64,000 bases of DNA from Brucella daejeonensis (GTDB taxonomy: Bacteria; Pseudomonadota; Alphaproteobacteria; Rhizobiales; Rhizobiaceae), in the NCBI RefSeq assembly GCF_014199265.1, contig NZ_JACIJG010000004.1:1-64000 (forward strand). The letters are read 5' to 3'. Both the position numbers and the translations under genes were made by a program. Numbering within the stretch: the stretch's first letter is position 1; every line of letters starts with the position of its first letter. A model generated the notes under the pieces. That model did no database searches. It was given only the letters and a program-made list of their open reading frames with translations, and was not told the DNA's origin. Shown here piece after piece: positions 17,462 to 25,697 of the stretch.

Positions 17462-18031
17462 ATGCTGTTTCAACGCCGCACCCCTCCGACCAGAAAAGAG
17501 CGTCTAAGGCTTCTGGTCTGGCCGCGTCGCTCCTTTTCCCGTTCCCTGCGTTACGGGGGAAAGCGGATTCTGCGCATCACGGCGTCGCCACATGCGGTCG
17601 CTGCGGGGCTGGCGGTTGGCGTTTTTTCTGCGTTCACCCCGTTTTTCGGTTTCCATCTCATCATTGCAATCGTGCTGGCCTATTTCCTCGCTGGAAATCT
17701 GGCCGCGGCAGCACTCGGCACGACATTTGCCAATCCGCTGACGCTGCCCTTCATATGGGGCAGTACCTTCGAGCTAGGCCGTTTCATCATGAACGGCAGC
17801 TTCGACCAGGCGCCGCCGGTTCATCTGGGGCGCGCGCTTGAAACCCTGCATTTTGACGAGATATGGACGCCATTATTGAAGCCGATGTTATTCGGTTCCA
17901 CTGTTCTGGGCGCCGTTTCCGCCGTGGTGGTCTATTTTATCACCCGTTTCGCCGTTTCGGCTTTTCGCCGACGGCGTATAGAGCGTCTTGCCGAGAAATA
18001 CCGCCAGCAATGCGAACAGGAGTCCCGGTGA
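17462..18031 (+). CDS. DUF2062 membrane protein
   Basis: The 189-residue protein has the DUF2062 layout: a basic N terminus, the segment [24 protein letters not shown] (membrane helix, about 40-62), a second helix (about 64-85) and a third near the C terminus (about 140-165). The [10 protein letters not shown] motif after the second helix is typical of the family. The function of DUF2062 is not established. Its stop overlaps a possible GTG start of acpS, so the two are probably cotranslated. AGGG precedes the ATG. Confidence 0.82.
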   Translation: MLFQRRTPPTRKERLRLLVWPRRSFSRSLRYGGKRILRITASPHAVAAGLAVGVFSAFTPFFGFHLIIAIVLAYFLAGNLAAAALGTTFANPLTLPFIWGSTFELGRFIMNGSFDQAPPVHLGRALETLHFDEIWTPLLKPMLFGSTVLGAVSAVVVYFITRFAVSAFRRRRIERLAEKYRQQCEQESR

Positions 18032-18033
18032 GC

Positions 18034-18438
18034 ATGATCGTGGGAATCGGAAGCGATCTTATCGATATTCGTCGTGTCGAAAGTACCCTGGAACGGCATG
18101 GCGACCGTTTCCGCAACCGGGTCTTCACCGAGATCGAACAGAAGAAGTCGGAAGGGCGCAAACAACGCGCCGCATCCTATGCAAAGCGCTTTGCGGCCAA
18201 GGAAGCTTGTGCGAAGGCGCTTGGAACAGGCATAGCCCAGGGCGTCTTCTGGCGCGATATGGGTGTGGTCAATGCCCCTTCGGGAAAGCCTACCATGCAG
18301 CTCACGGGCGGAGCCGCCAGACATCTCCGCAAGTTGCTGCCCGCCGGTATGCGCGCTGCCATACATCTGACAATTACAGATGATTTTCCTCTTGCGCAGG
18401 CGTTCGTCATCATCGAGGCCCTGCCTGAGACGGAGTAA
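18034..18438 (+). CDS. acpS: Holo-[acyl-carrier-protein] synthase
   Basis: AcpS moves phosphopantetheine from CoA to acyl carrier protein, which activates fatty-acid synthesis. The 134-residue protein begins [16 protein letters not shown] with the metal-binding Asp at residue 8, and contains the second motif [15 protein letters not shown] with its Glu near residue 58. An in-frame GTG at 18028, which overlaps the previous stop codon and is better spaced from AGGAG (18018-18022), would add two residues. The gene heads a run of membrane and RNA genes with lepB, rnc and era. Confidence 0.95.
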   Translation: MIVGIGSDLIDIRRVESTLERHGDRFRNRVFTEIEQKKSEGRKQRAASYAKRFAAKEACAKALGTGIAQGVFWRDMGVVNAPSGKPTMQLTGGAARHLRKLLPAGMRAAIHLTITDDFPLAQAFVIIEALPETE

Positions 18439-18442
18439 TTGT

Positions 18443-18472
18443 GATTATGACAGGCAACTCCTGCTCATAATC
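18443..18472 (+). other. Strong hairpin between acpS and lepB
   Basis: GATTATGA-CAGG pairs with CCTG-C-TCATAATC around the loop CAACT, giving 12 pairs with one bulge. No T tract follows, so it is not a clear terminator. A processing site (for example for RNase III, encoded two genes downstream) or attenuation is possible. Confidence 0.5.
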
Positions 18473-18559
18473 GTGCGATAACCCGGCGTTCTGCCGGCGG
18501 CCTGATTGCTTCATGCATTCATAGTCGTTATTAGATCGCGTATTGGAAGCGGAGATACA

Positions 18560-19342
18560 ATGAGCGTGTCCAGCAAGAGTGAAACAAAAAAATCCGGTGG
18601 CCTTGGCGAAACCATCAGCGTTATCATACAGGCGCTACTGCTGGCACTGGTCATTCGCACCCTTCTTTTTCAGCCTTTCAGCATACCGTCGGGGTCCATG
18701 CGCCCCACGCTTCTGGAAGGCGATTACCTTTTCGTTTCGAAATATGCCTATGGCTATTCGCGCTATTCGCTGCCTTTCGGTCCAAATCTGTTTTCGGGCC
18801 GTATCTGGAGCGCCGAACCCAAGCGCGGCGATGTCGTGGTGTTCAAACTGCCGAGCGATCCCTCCGTCGATTATATCAAGCGCGTGATCGGGCTTCCCGG
18901 CGACCGGATCCAGATGCGCGGCGGCGTACTTTATATCAACGAGCAGCCGGTCAAGCGCGAACGGGTCGGCACGATCGACAACCCCGATGTCACCGAAGTG
19001 AACCGCCCTGTCGAAGTCTATCGCGAAACGCTGCCTGACGGCGTGACCTATGACACGCTGGACCTCTCTCCGAATTCCATCGGCGACGACACCCGCGTTT
19101 TCGAAGTCCCCGCCGGTCATTATTTCATGATGGGCGACAATCGCGATAACTCGCTCGATAGCCGTTTCGGCGTCGGATATGTGCCGTTCGAGAACCTCGT
19201 GGGCCGTGCGAACATCATCTTCTTCTCGATTGCCGACAAGGCGAGCCCGCTGGAAATCTGGAAATGGCCGACCGACGTTCGCTTCGGCCGCTTGTTCAGC
19301 TCCGTCGGCGGTGCCCCGCACACGGCCGTAACCGGGAATTGA
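18560..19342 (+). CDS. lepB: Signal peptidase I
   Basis: LepB removes signal peptides from exported proteins at the outer face of the inner membrane. The 260-residue protein has one membrane helix (about 18-38), the catalytic Ser46 in PSGSMRPTL and the catalytic Lys107 in YIKRVIGLPGDR, and the later box GDNRDNSLDSR near residue 195. GGAG precedes the ATG at 18560 by 5 bases; the frame is open to 18506 but that extension adds no family sequence. rnc begins one base after its stop, so the pair is tightly coupled. It processes exported proteins such as Omp25 and Slt in this window. Confidence 0.96.
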   Translation: MSVSSKSETKKSGGLGETISVIIQALLLALVIRTLLFQPFSIPSGSMRPTLLEGDYLFVSKYAYGYSRYSLPFGPNLFSGRIWSAEPKRGDVVVFKLPSDPSVDYIKRVIGLPGDRIQMRGGVLYINEQPVKRERVGTIDNPDVTEVNRPVEVYRETLPDGVTYDTLDLSPNSIGDDTRVFEVPAGHYFMMGDNRDNSLDSRFGVGYVPFENLVGRANIIFFSIADKASPLEIWKWPTDVRFGRLFSSVGGAPHTAVTGN

Positions 19343-19343
19343 A

Positions 19344-20048
19344 ATGACTTCCGCAGTTCAGGCCGCAGCAATTCTTGAGGAGCGCACAGGACACCGTTTT
19401 CTTGATCTGAAGCGGCTGGATCGTGCGCTCACCCATTCAAGCGTACAGGCGCCATCGCGCGCGAATTATGAACGACTGGAATTCCTTGGAGATCGCGTTC
19501 TCGGGCTGACCGTCGCGGAAATGCTGTTCGATGCCTTTCCCGAGGCATCCGAGGGCGAATTGTCGGTCCGGCTCAACGCGCTGGTGAATGCGGAGACCTG
19601 CGCGGCCATAGCCGATGAAATGGGGCTCGCCGAGCTCATCCATACCGGTTCCGATATCAAGTCCCTCAATGACAAGCGTCTGTTGAATGTGCGCGCCGAC
19701 GTGGTAGAGGCACTGATCGCCACGATCTATCTCGATGGCGGGCTGGAAGCCGTGCGCCCCTTCGTGAAACGCTATTGGAAGAAGCGCTCCCAGCAGACCG
19801 GAGCGGGGCGGCGCGACGCCAAGACAGAATTGCAGGAATGGGCACACCAGCAGGGCAATGTCCATCCGTCCTATGCCATCGTCAGTCGCTCCGGCCCGGA
19901 CCATGATCCGCTGTTTACCGTGGAAGTGACGGTCAAGGGGTTCGCGCCCGAGACGGGGCAGGGGCGCTCCAAGCGGATAGCTGAACAAAGCGCCGCTGAA
20001 GCGATGCTGTATCGCGAGGGCATCTGGAAGCGTGACAATTCCGCTTGA
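19344..20048 (+). CDS. rnc: Ribonuclease III
   Basis: RNase III cuts double-stranded RNA and matures rRNA and many messages. The 234-residue protein contains the signature ERLEFLGDRVLGL with Glu46 and Asp50, the second catalytic pair Asp119 and Glu122 (NVRADVVEALIA), and a C-terminal double-stranded RNA-binding domain (about 158-228, ending in RIAEQSAAEAML). All metal ligands are intact. It lies between lepB and era, the common order. Strong hairpins before lepB and after rnc could be substrates for self-control of this transcript. Confidence 0.96.
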   Translation: MTSAVQAAAILEERTGHRFLDLKRLDRALTHSSVQAPSRANYERLEFLGDRVLGLTVAEMLFDAFPEASEGELSVRLNALVNAETCAAIADEMGLAELIHTGSDIKSLNDKRLLNVRADVVEALIATIYLDGGLEAVRPFVKRYWKKRSQQTGAGRRDAKTELQEWAHQQGNVHPSYAIVSRSGPDHDPLFTVEVTVKGFAPETGQGRSKRIAEQSAAEAMLYREGIWKRDNSA

Positions 20049-20093
20049 CGCAAGAATTGGCGTTATTTGAAACGGGATCGGATATAATCAGTC

Positions 20094-20131
20094 GATACGA
20101 TTGTCGCTTTAATAAGCGGTTTCGTCGTATC
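20094..20131 (+). other. Hairpin between rnc and era
   Basis: GATACGA (20094-20100) pairs with TCGTATC (20125-20131), and inside CGCTT pairs with AAGCG around TAAT. The inner loop is TTGT against GTTTCG. There is no T tract. TATAAT at 20083-20088 just upstream may be a -10 box, with TTGGCG at a loose 20-bp spacing, so a separate era promoter is possible. Confidence 0.45.
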
Positions 20132-20194
20132 TGAAATGTCGTGCGCGGGGGACGGCGGCATTCTGCAAGCACATATCGTCTGGAAGGATAAAGA

Positions 20195-21130
20195 ATGAAT
20201 AATCGGACGACGCCGGCGGACGGCGAAAATGAGACAGGGCAGACCCGGTCAGGATTTGTGGCGCTGATTGGAGCGCCCAATGCAGGAAAGTCGACGCTGG
20301 TCAACCAGTTGGTGGGGACAAAGGTTTCCATCGTCACGCACAAGGTGCAGACGACGCGCGCCCTCGTGCGCGGTATCTTCATTGAAGGGCCGGCGCAGAT
20401 CGTTCTGGTCGATACGCCCGGTATTTTCCGGCCCAAGCGCAGGCTCGACCGCGCCATGGTCACGACCGCCTGGGGCGGCGCCAAGGACGCGGATATCATC
20501 CTCGTGCTGCTGGATTCCCAGGGCGGCCTGAACGAGAACGCCGAAGCGCTTCTTGCAAGCATGAAGGACGTGCGGCAGAAGAAGGTTCTGGTGCTGAACA
20601 AGGTTGACCGGGTGGACCCGCCGGTCCTGCTCGACCTTGCCCGGAAGGCCAATGAGCTTGTTGCCTTCGACCAGACTTTCATGGTTTCGGCATTGAACGG
20701 GTCGGGCTGCAAGGATCTGGCGAAATATCTTGCCGAAAACGTTCCGAACGGCCCGTGGTACTACCCGGAAGACCAGATTTCCGACATGCCGATGCGGCAG
20801 CTTGCTGCCGAGATTACCCGCGAGAAGCTTTATCTGCGCCTGCACGAGGAGCTTCCTTACGCTTCGACTGTGGAAACGGAACGCTGGGAAGAGCGCAAGG
20901 ATGGATCGGTTCGCATCGAACAGGTGATCTACGTCGAGCGCGAAAGCCAGAAGAAGATCGTTCTGGGCCACAAGGGCGAGACCGTGAAAGCTATCGGGCA
21001 ATCGGCGCGCAAGGAAATTTCCGAGATACTCGAACAGACGGTCCATCTCTTCCTTTTCGTGAAGGTGCGCGAAAACTGGGGCAACGACCCGGAACGCTAT
21101 CGCGAGATGGGGCTTGATTTTCCAACCTGA
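20195..21130 (+). CDS. era: GTPase Era
   Basis: Era binds the 3' end of 16S rRNA and supports 30S subunit maturation. The 311 residues show all GTPase motifs in order: GAPNAGKST (residues 24-32), the switch segment with VQTTRALVRG, DTPG (about 73-76), NKVD (about 137-140) and SALNGSG (about 166), then a C-terminal KH domain (about 225-300, with VILGHKGETVKAIG-type sequence IVLGHKGETVKAIGQSAR). The start has a usable ribosome site (GGAAGG). The spacer of 146 bases after rnc carries a hairpin and a possible promoter. recO follows after 18 bases. Confidence 0.96.
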   Translation: MNNRTTPADGENETGQTRSGFVALIGAPNAGKSTLVNQLVGTKVSIVTHKVQTTRALVRGIFIEGPAQIVLVDTPGIFRPKRRLDRAMVTTAWGGAKDADIILVLLDSQGGLNENAEALLASMKDVRQKKVLVLNKVDRVDPPVLLDLARKANELVAFDQTFMVSALNGSGCKDLAKYLAENVPNGPWYYPEDQISDMPMRQLAAEITREKLYLRLHEELPYASTVETERWEERKDGSVRIEQVIYVERESQKKIVLGHKGETVKAIGQSARKEISEILEQTVHLFLFVKVRENWGNDPERYREMGLDFPT

Positions 21131-21148
21131 TCGATAAGACTGGCGATC

Positions 21149-21892
21149 ATGGAATGGCGCGATGAAGGTATAATTCTCGGGACACGACGCCATGGCGAAA
21201 CGAGCGCCATCGTGGAAGTGATGACCCGTGAGCATGGCCGCCACATGGGCATGGTTCGCGGCGGGCGTTCCCGCCGTATGCAGCCTCTGTTGCAGCCGGG
21301 CAATCATGTGGACCTCACATGGTGGGCGCGGCTGGACGAACATATGGGCAGCTTCACCATGGAGCCGCTTGGCTTCGCCGCGGCCCGTCTCATCGAAACG
21401 CCGGTGGCGCTTTACGGCATTCAACTGGCTGCGTCCCATCTGCGCCTTTTGCCCGAACGCGACCCGCACCGAGGACTCTACGAGACCTTGCGCCTGATCA
21501 TCGAACATTTCGACGATCCGCTGGCTTCAGGCGAATTGTTGTTGCGTTTTGAAGTCATGATGCTGGAAGAACTGGGGTTCGGACTGGACCTCAAGGAATG
21601 CGCGGCAACCGGTTCGCACGAAGACCTGATCTATGTGTCGCCCAAATCGGGCCGCGCCGTCTGCCGCGATGCGGGCGCACCCTGGGCCGACAGGCTTCTG
21701 GCCCTGCCGGGCTTCGTCAACAATACGGCTATCCGCGCGGCTTCCTACGACGATATCGATCAGGCTTTCACGATGACCGGCTATTTCCTGATGCGGCATG
21801 TGTGGGAGCCGCGCGCCGTGACGCCGCCCGACGCACGGGGCGGCTTTTTGAACGCGCTTGGACGGGCGATCAGTCTTCAAGAGGCAGGCTGA
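21149..21892 (+). CDS. recO: DNA repair protein RecO
   Basis: RecO helps RecR load RecA onto single-stranded DNA coated by SSB, in the RecFOR pathway. The 247-residue protein begins MEWRDEGIILGTRRHGETSA, the N-terminal OB-fold of the family, followed by the alpha-helical C-terminal domain. The alphaproteobacterial type has no full zinc motif, though cysteines occur at CAATGS and CRDAGAPW. It follows era by 18 bases, as in many proteobacteria. Its last 23 bases overlap the end of the opposing phosphatase gene. Confidence 0.94.
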   Translation: MEWRDEGIILGTRRHGETSAIVEVMTREHGRHMGMVRGGRSRRMQPLLQPGNHVDLTWWARLDEHMGSFTMEPLGFAAARLIETPVALYGIQLAASHLRLLPERDPHRGLYETLRLIIEHFDDPLASGELLLRFEVMMLEELGFGLDLKECAATGSHEDLIYVSPKSGRAVCRDAGAPWADRLLALPGFVNNTAIRAASYDDIDQAFTMTGYFLMRHVWEPRAVTPPDARGGFLNALGRAISLQEAG

Positions 21893-22379
21893 AGACCTCT
21901 CCTTCGAAGGCGTCCGCTCCGCGTCCTATTGCACGTATCGCCGCGATCATCCGCCCATTTCGTCCGAGCATTTCATCTGCAACCGATATCAGGCGAATAT
22001 TGGGAGTAGCGGCAGACGATAATCGTCGCAGGCGTGCGGCAAGCTCGACTTCGTCGAGTGATGGATCGAGCGCCAGCGCCATGACATAGGCGGCGGCGGT
22101 GGAGCGCGATATTCCAGCATAGCAGTGAATGAGCAATGGTGCCTTCATCGGCCAGATTTTCGCGAAATCCAGAAGTTCCCGCACATGACTTTCGTCCGGC
22201 GCGACCAGTCCTTCTCGCGGTTCGGCAATATCGTTGAACGTCAATGAAAGGCGAATGGCGCTGTAGCCATCGGGCAGGGCTTCGGGAACCCCGCTTCCAA
22301 GCGTGACGACATGGCTTGGCCGGTGCCGGGCAAGTTGCACGGCCAGTTGCGACAAGGGCGAAACGACGATTCGGCTCAT
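21870..22379 (-). CDS. Protein tyrosine / dual-specificity phosphatase-like protein
   Basis: The 169-residue protein has the cysteine phosphatase signature C-x5-R as HCYAGISRST (Cys86, Arg92), with an upstream FNDIAEP loop that may hold the general acid (Asp50). The fold matches small dual-specificity phosphatases. The substrate is unknown. Its ATG overlaps the stop of the HD gene upstream by 4 bases (22376-22379), and that gene in turn overlaps ygfZ by one base, so the three are one translational unit. The 3' end overlaps recO tail to tail by 23 bases, which may matter for mRNA stability. Confidence 0.82.
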   Translation of the reverse strand: MSRIVVSPLSQLAVQLARHRPSHVVTLGSGVPEALPDGYSAIRLSLTFNDIAEPREGLVAPDESHVRELLDFAKIWPMKAPLLIHCYAGISRSTAAAYVMALALDPSLDEVELAARLRRLSSAATPNIRLISVADEMLGRNGRMIAAIRAIGRGADAFEGEVFSLPLED

Positions 22380-22996
22380 CGGCCCGATCGCGCCTTGTCC
22401 AATGCCGCGAAACGCCGGAGGAAATCCGTCTGCACCTCCTGCGTCGGACGCGGCGTGATATCCAGTCCGGCTGGGTCGAAGCCACGCGGCCGTCCGAAAT
22501 ATTTCACGGCTTCGGTTTCGGTAAAACCGGCAAGCCGCGTCGCTTCAAAAAAGGCGGCGACCTGATCGGCCCGTTTGATCAGCGTCTTGAGCTGGACCGG
22601 TACGGAGGCCGGCAGGGCGAAACGAAGGTGAATGGCATGTTCCAGCCGTGTCTCTATCGTTTTGTAATTGCCGCCCATCACCGCCTTGAAAGGCGAGATC
22701 ATGTCTCCGATCACATATTCCGGCGCATCGTGCAGAAGGGCAAGCAACTGCCACTCGACACTGGCATCGGGCACCAGCCGATTGAATATCTGATCGACGA
22801 GCAGCGAATGCTGGGCGACCGAAAAAGCGTGCTGGCCGATTGTTTGTCCGTTCCATCGGGCAACGCGTGCAAGACCATGGGCAATATCTTCGATTTCGAT
22901 ATCGAGAGGCGAGGGGTCCAGCAGGTCCAGGCGACGTCCCGACAGCATACGCTGCCAGGCGCGCATTTTTCCGGAAGAGTGGTCGGCGCTTGCCAT
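22376..22996 (-). CDS. HD-domain hydrolase (YfbR-like 5'-nucleotidase family)
   Basis: The 206-residue protein carries the HD metal-binding pattern: IGQHAFSVAQHSLLV (residues 53-67) and LLALLHDAPEYVIGDM (about 85-100), then a distal Asp (KRADQVAAFFEA). This is the layout of YfbR, a deoxyribonucleoside 5'-monophosphatase of the HD superfamily. Whether it acts on nucleotides here is inferred from family. It is the middle gene of the ygfZ-HD-phosphatase operon, with 1- and 4-base overlaps on each side. Confidence 0.82.
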   Translation of the reverse strand: MASADHSSGKMRAWQRMLSGRRLDLLDPSPLDIEIEDIAHGLARVARWNGQTIGQHAFSVAQHSLLVDQIFNRLVPDASVEWQLLALLHDAPEYVIGDMISPFKAVMGGNYKTIETRLEHAIHLRFALPASVPVQLKTLIKRADQVAAFFEATRLAGFTETEAVKYFGRPRGFDPAGLDITPRPTQEVQTDFLRRFAALDKARSGR

Positions 22997-23859
22997 CAGG
23001 CGTTTCCTGTTTCTGCTTCGGGAAAGCCGAAGCCTACATGCGGCGGCAGGGAGAGTGTGACCGGCGCTTCGCCCGCGAGGATGACACTGCCGGAATCCAT
23101 AGCCTCCTTGACGCGATCAATGCGCATCAGGGCAATCCCGACCGTGTTGGCGGAACTGCCCATTGCGCCGATCTCGCGCCCATTCACGGTAATCGGCGTC
23201 CCCATCGGAGGAAGAAGGGTCTCGGAACGTGCCACGAGCACGCGTCGCCGCGCCGTGCCGCGATGCTGCATCCGGGACACGACTTCCTGCCCGATGAAGC
23301 ACCCCTTGGGAAATGAAACGCCGCCGGTCTGGTCGAAGTTGACGTCATGAGGGAAGACGTCGTTATAGGCGAAATCCGCTTCGCCTTCCGCTATTCCGTA
23401 CTCTGCGCGAAGTCTCGTCCAGGCTGAAATATCGGCGCTGCCGGCGGTCTGGCCATAGATTCTCAGAACATTCAGTTCCGTGGGAAAGCGGCGGTCATGC
23501 CTGATTGAATCGGTTTGTGAGGAAGGTGAATCGGTTTGCCAGCAAACGCCGACAAGTGATTCCGGCAATTGCACAATTTCCGCTTTCGCCCTCAGCCTGT
23601 AGAGCGTGATACGCTTGACGAAATCGGCGGCAATGCTCGCGGGCAGATCGAAGCGCAGCCCGCCCTCAATGCGGGAGACAAGAAAATCGAACAGGATTTT
23701 GCCTTGCGGTGCAAGGAGCGCGCCCGGCTTGAGATCGTCCGGCCCAAGCTTGTCCAGATCGGTGGTGATCACGGCCTGAAGGAATTTTTCAGCCTCTTCA
23801 CCCGTGATGTGAACCAATGTCCTGTTGGAAAGATTTATCGTTTGAGCTGCCGTCGTCAT
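22996..23859 (-). CDS. ygfZ: Folate-binding protein YgfZ
   Basis: YgfZ (IBA57 family) supports the assembly or repair of iron-sulfur proteins with tetrahydrofolate. The 287-residue protein has the family signature FPKGCFIGQEVVSRMQHRG near residue 180, with the conserved Cys, and the related aminomethyltransferase fold. The start at 23859 (MTTAAQTINLSNRTLVH) is preferred over an upstream Met at 23991, since AAGGAC lies 7 bases before it and the longer N terminus would overlap the divergent dihydroorotase gene. It may serve the haem and iron-sulfur enzymes seen nearby, such as HemN and the Mo oxidoreductase. Confidence 0.92.
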   Translation of the reverse strand: MTTAAQTINLSNRTLVHITGEEAEKFLQAVITTDLDKLGPDDLKPGALLAPQGKILFDFLVSRIEGGLRFDLPASIAADFVKRITLYRLRAKAEIVQLPESLVGVCWQTDSPSSQTDSIRHDRRFPTELNVLRIYGQTAGSADISAWTRLRAEYGIAEGEADFAYNDVFPHDVNFDQTGGVSFPKGCFIGQEVVSRMQHRGTARRRVLVARSETLLPPMGTPITVNGREIGAMGSSANTVGIALMRIDRVKEAMDSGSVILAGEAPVTLSLPPHVGFGFPEAETGNA

Positions 23860-23944
23860 CGCTTCGTCCTTGCCTTTCGCGCCCTCGTTACGTAAGCCCC
23901 ATTGGAAAGGCTCGCAAGTCCCATCAAGATGGCAGGAGACAACC

Positions 23945-25279
23945 ATGGCCGAGACATTCGATACGATCTTGAAAGGCGCAACCATCGTCAATCATGACGG
24001 CATCGGGCAGCGCGACGTCGGTATTCGCAATGGACGCATCGCCGCCATAGGGTCTCTCTCCGCAAGTTCTGCCGATGAGATCGTCGACTGTACGGGCCTG
24101 CACATTCTTCCCGGCGTGGTGGATAGTCAGGTCCATTTTCGCGAACCGGGACTGGAGCACAAGGAAGATCTCGAAACCGGATCTCTGGCCGCCGTTCTGG
24201 GCGGGGTGACGTCCGTTTTCGAAATGCCGAACACCAAGCCGCTGACTACCTCGGCGGAAGCGCTGGAAGACAAGGTGCGCCGTGGCCGTCACCGTATGCA
24301 TTGCGATTTTGCATTCTGGGTGGGTGGCACGCGCGACAATGCCGGGGATGTTGCCGAACTGGAACGCCTGCCGGGCGCTGCCGGTATCAAGGTGTTCATG
24401 GGATCGTCTACCGGCGATCTTTTGGTCGAGGATGATGAAGGCGTGCGGTCGATCCTGAAGAACACGCGTCGCCGCGCCGCCTTCCACTCGGAAGACGAAT
24501 TCCGCCTCGAAAAGCGCAAGAACCTGCGTGTCGAAGGCGACCCGTCGAGTCATCCGGTGTGGCGCGACGAGATTGCCGCCCTTCAATGCACGGAACGGCT
24601 GGTGGGCATCGCGCGCGATACCGGTGCGCGCATTCATGTGCTGCATATCTCGACTGCGGAAGAGATCGACTTTCTGAAGAACCACAAGGATGTCGCGACC
24701 TGCGAGGCAACGCCGCATCATCTCACCCTGTCGGCGGACGACTACAAGACCCTCGGCAATCTCATCCAGATGAACCCGCCCGTGCGCGACAAGCGCCACC
24801 GCGATGGCGTGTGGAAGGGGATCGACCAGGGCATCGTCGACGTTCTGGGCTCGGACCATGCGCCGCATACGCTGGAAGAAAAACAGAAGTCTTATCCGGC
24901 TTCCCCGTCCGGCATGACCGGCGTGCAGACGCTGGTGCCGATCATGCTGGATCACGTCAACGCCGGCAAGCTTTCGCTGGAGCGCTTCGTTGATCTTTCG
25001 AGCCACGGTCCGAACCGGATTTTCGGCATGGCCCGCAAGGGACGTATCGCTGTCGGTTACGATGCCGACCTGACGATTGTGGACATGAAACATCGCGAGA
25101 CCATCACGCACGAGCAGGCCGGTTCGAAAGCCGGATGGACGCCTTATCACGGCAAGACCGTCACGGGCTGGCCGGTCGGAACCTTTGTGCGGGGCATCAA
25201 GGTGATGTGGGAAGCCGAGATCGTGAACCCGAACAAGGGCGAGCCTGTGGAATTTCTGGAAGCGCTGCCGCGCCAGTGA
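23945..25279 (+). CDS. pyrC: Dihydroorotase-family amidohydrolase
   Basis: The 444-residue TIM-barrel protein belongs to the class I dihydroorotase family, which closes carbamoyl-aspartate to dihydroorotate in pyrimidine synthesis. Metal-site features: VDSQVHFREPGLEHKEDLE near residue 60, FHSEDE near 182, HVLHISTAEE near 234, and VLGSDHAPH near 304. The usual HxH is QxH here (Gln62, His64), so one metal ligand differs. AGGAGAC precedes the ATG. Brucellaceae may carry a second dihydroorotase with pyrB, so a related amidohydrolase activity is possible. It is divergent from ygfZ. Confidence 0.85.
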   Translation: MAETFDTILKGATIVNHDGIGQRDVGIRNGRIAAIGSLSASSADEIVDCTGLHILPGVVDSQVHFREPGLEHKEDLETGSLAAVLGGVTSVFEMPNTKPLTTSAEALEDKVRRGRHRMHCDFAFWVGGTRDNAGDVAELERLPGAAGIKVFMGSSTGDLLVEDDEGVRSILKNTRRRAAFHSEDEFRLEKRKNLRVEGDPSSHPVWRDEIAALQCTERLVGIARDTGARIHVLHISTAEEIDFLKNHKDVATCEATPHHLTLSADDYKTLGNLIQMNPPVRDKRHRDGVWKGIDQGIVDVLGSDHAPHTLEEKQKSYPASPSGMTGVQTLVPIMLDHVNAGKLSLERFVDLSSHGPNRIFGMARKGRIAVGYDADLTIVDMKHRETITHEQAGSKAGWTPYHGKTVTGWPVGTFVRGIKVMWEAEIVNPNKGEPVEFLEALPRQ

Positions 25280-25293
25280 CCGGAGGCTTACCG

Positions 25294-25581
25294 ATGTTTA
25301 TTGTTAATCTGACCTATATCAAACCTCTTGAAGAGATTGAGGTGCATCTTGAAGCGCATCGGGAGTTTCTCGATCGGCAATATGCTGCAGGCATTTTTCT
25401 CGCGTCTGGACCGAAAAACCCTCGCGACGGTGGCATCATTCTTGTGAGCGGTGAGGTGAGTAGAAGCGAACTCGACAAGATGTTGAGTCGCGATCCTTTC
25501 TGGCAGCATCAACTGGCAAGGTATGAGGTTACTGAGTTCATGCCGGTGAAGTATGCGTCTGGCTTGGGTGAATTCCTTTAA
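25294..25581 (+). CDS. YciI-family protein
   Basis: The 95-residue protein has the YciI ferredoxin-like fold: MFIVNLTYIKPLEEIEVHLE, then HREFLDRQYAAGIFLASGPK with the conserved His and the ASGP segment, and RDGGIILVSG. Family members are small dimers, some acting as dechlorinases or enzyme accessories, but most are uncharacterised. GGAGG lies 7 bases before the ATG. It starts 14 bases after the dihydroorotase gene and is likely cotranscribed. The function is unknown. Confidence 0.88.
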   Translation: MFIVNLTYIKPLEEIEVHLEAHREFLDRQYAAGIFLASGPKNPRDGGIILVSGEVSRSELDKMLSRDPFWQHQLARYEVTEFMPVKYASGLGEFL

Positions 25582-25697
25582 GTTCGTTTCTGGATTACAG
25601 TTGGCGTGATTTGTCCGCTCTTTGTCCGTAAGTTGCCTTTCGGTCAGTGTTGCAAGGGTTATTCTCTCCCTATAGTCTTTTTAAAGGGAGAACAAAA

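Noticed and set aside
20045-20088. Sigma-70 promoter for era using TTGACG at the rnc stop
   Set aside because: The spacing from TTGACG to TATAAT is 32 bases, far too long; only a weaker TTGGCG pairing at 20 bases is possible.
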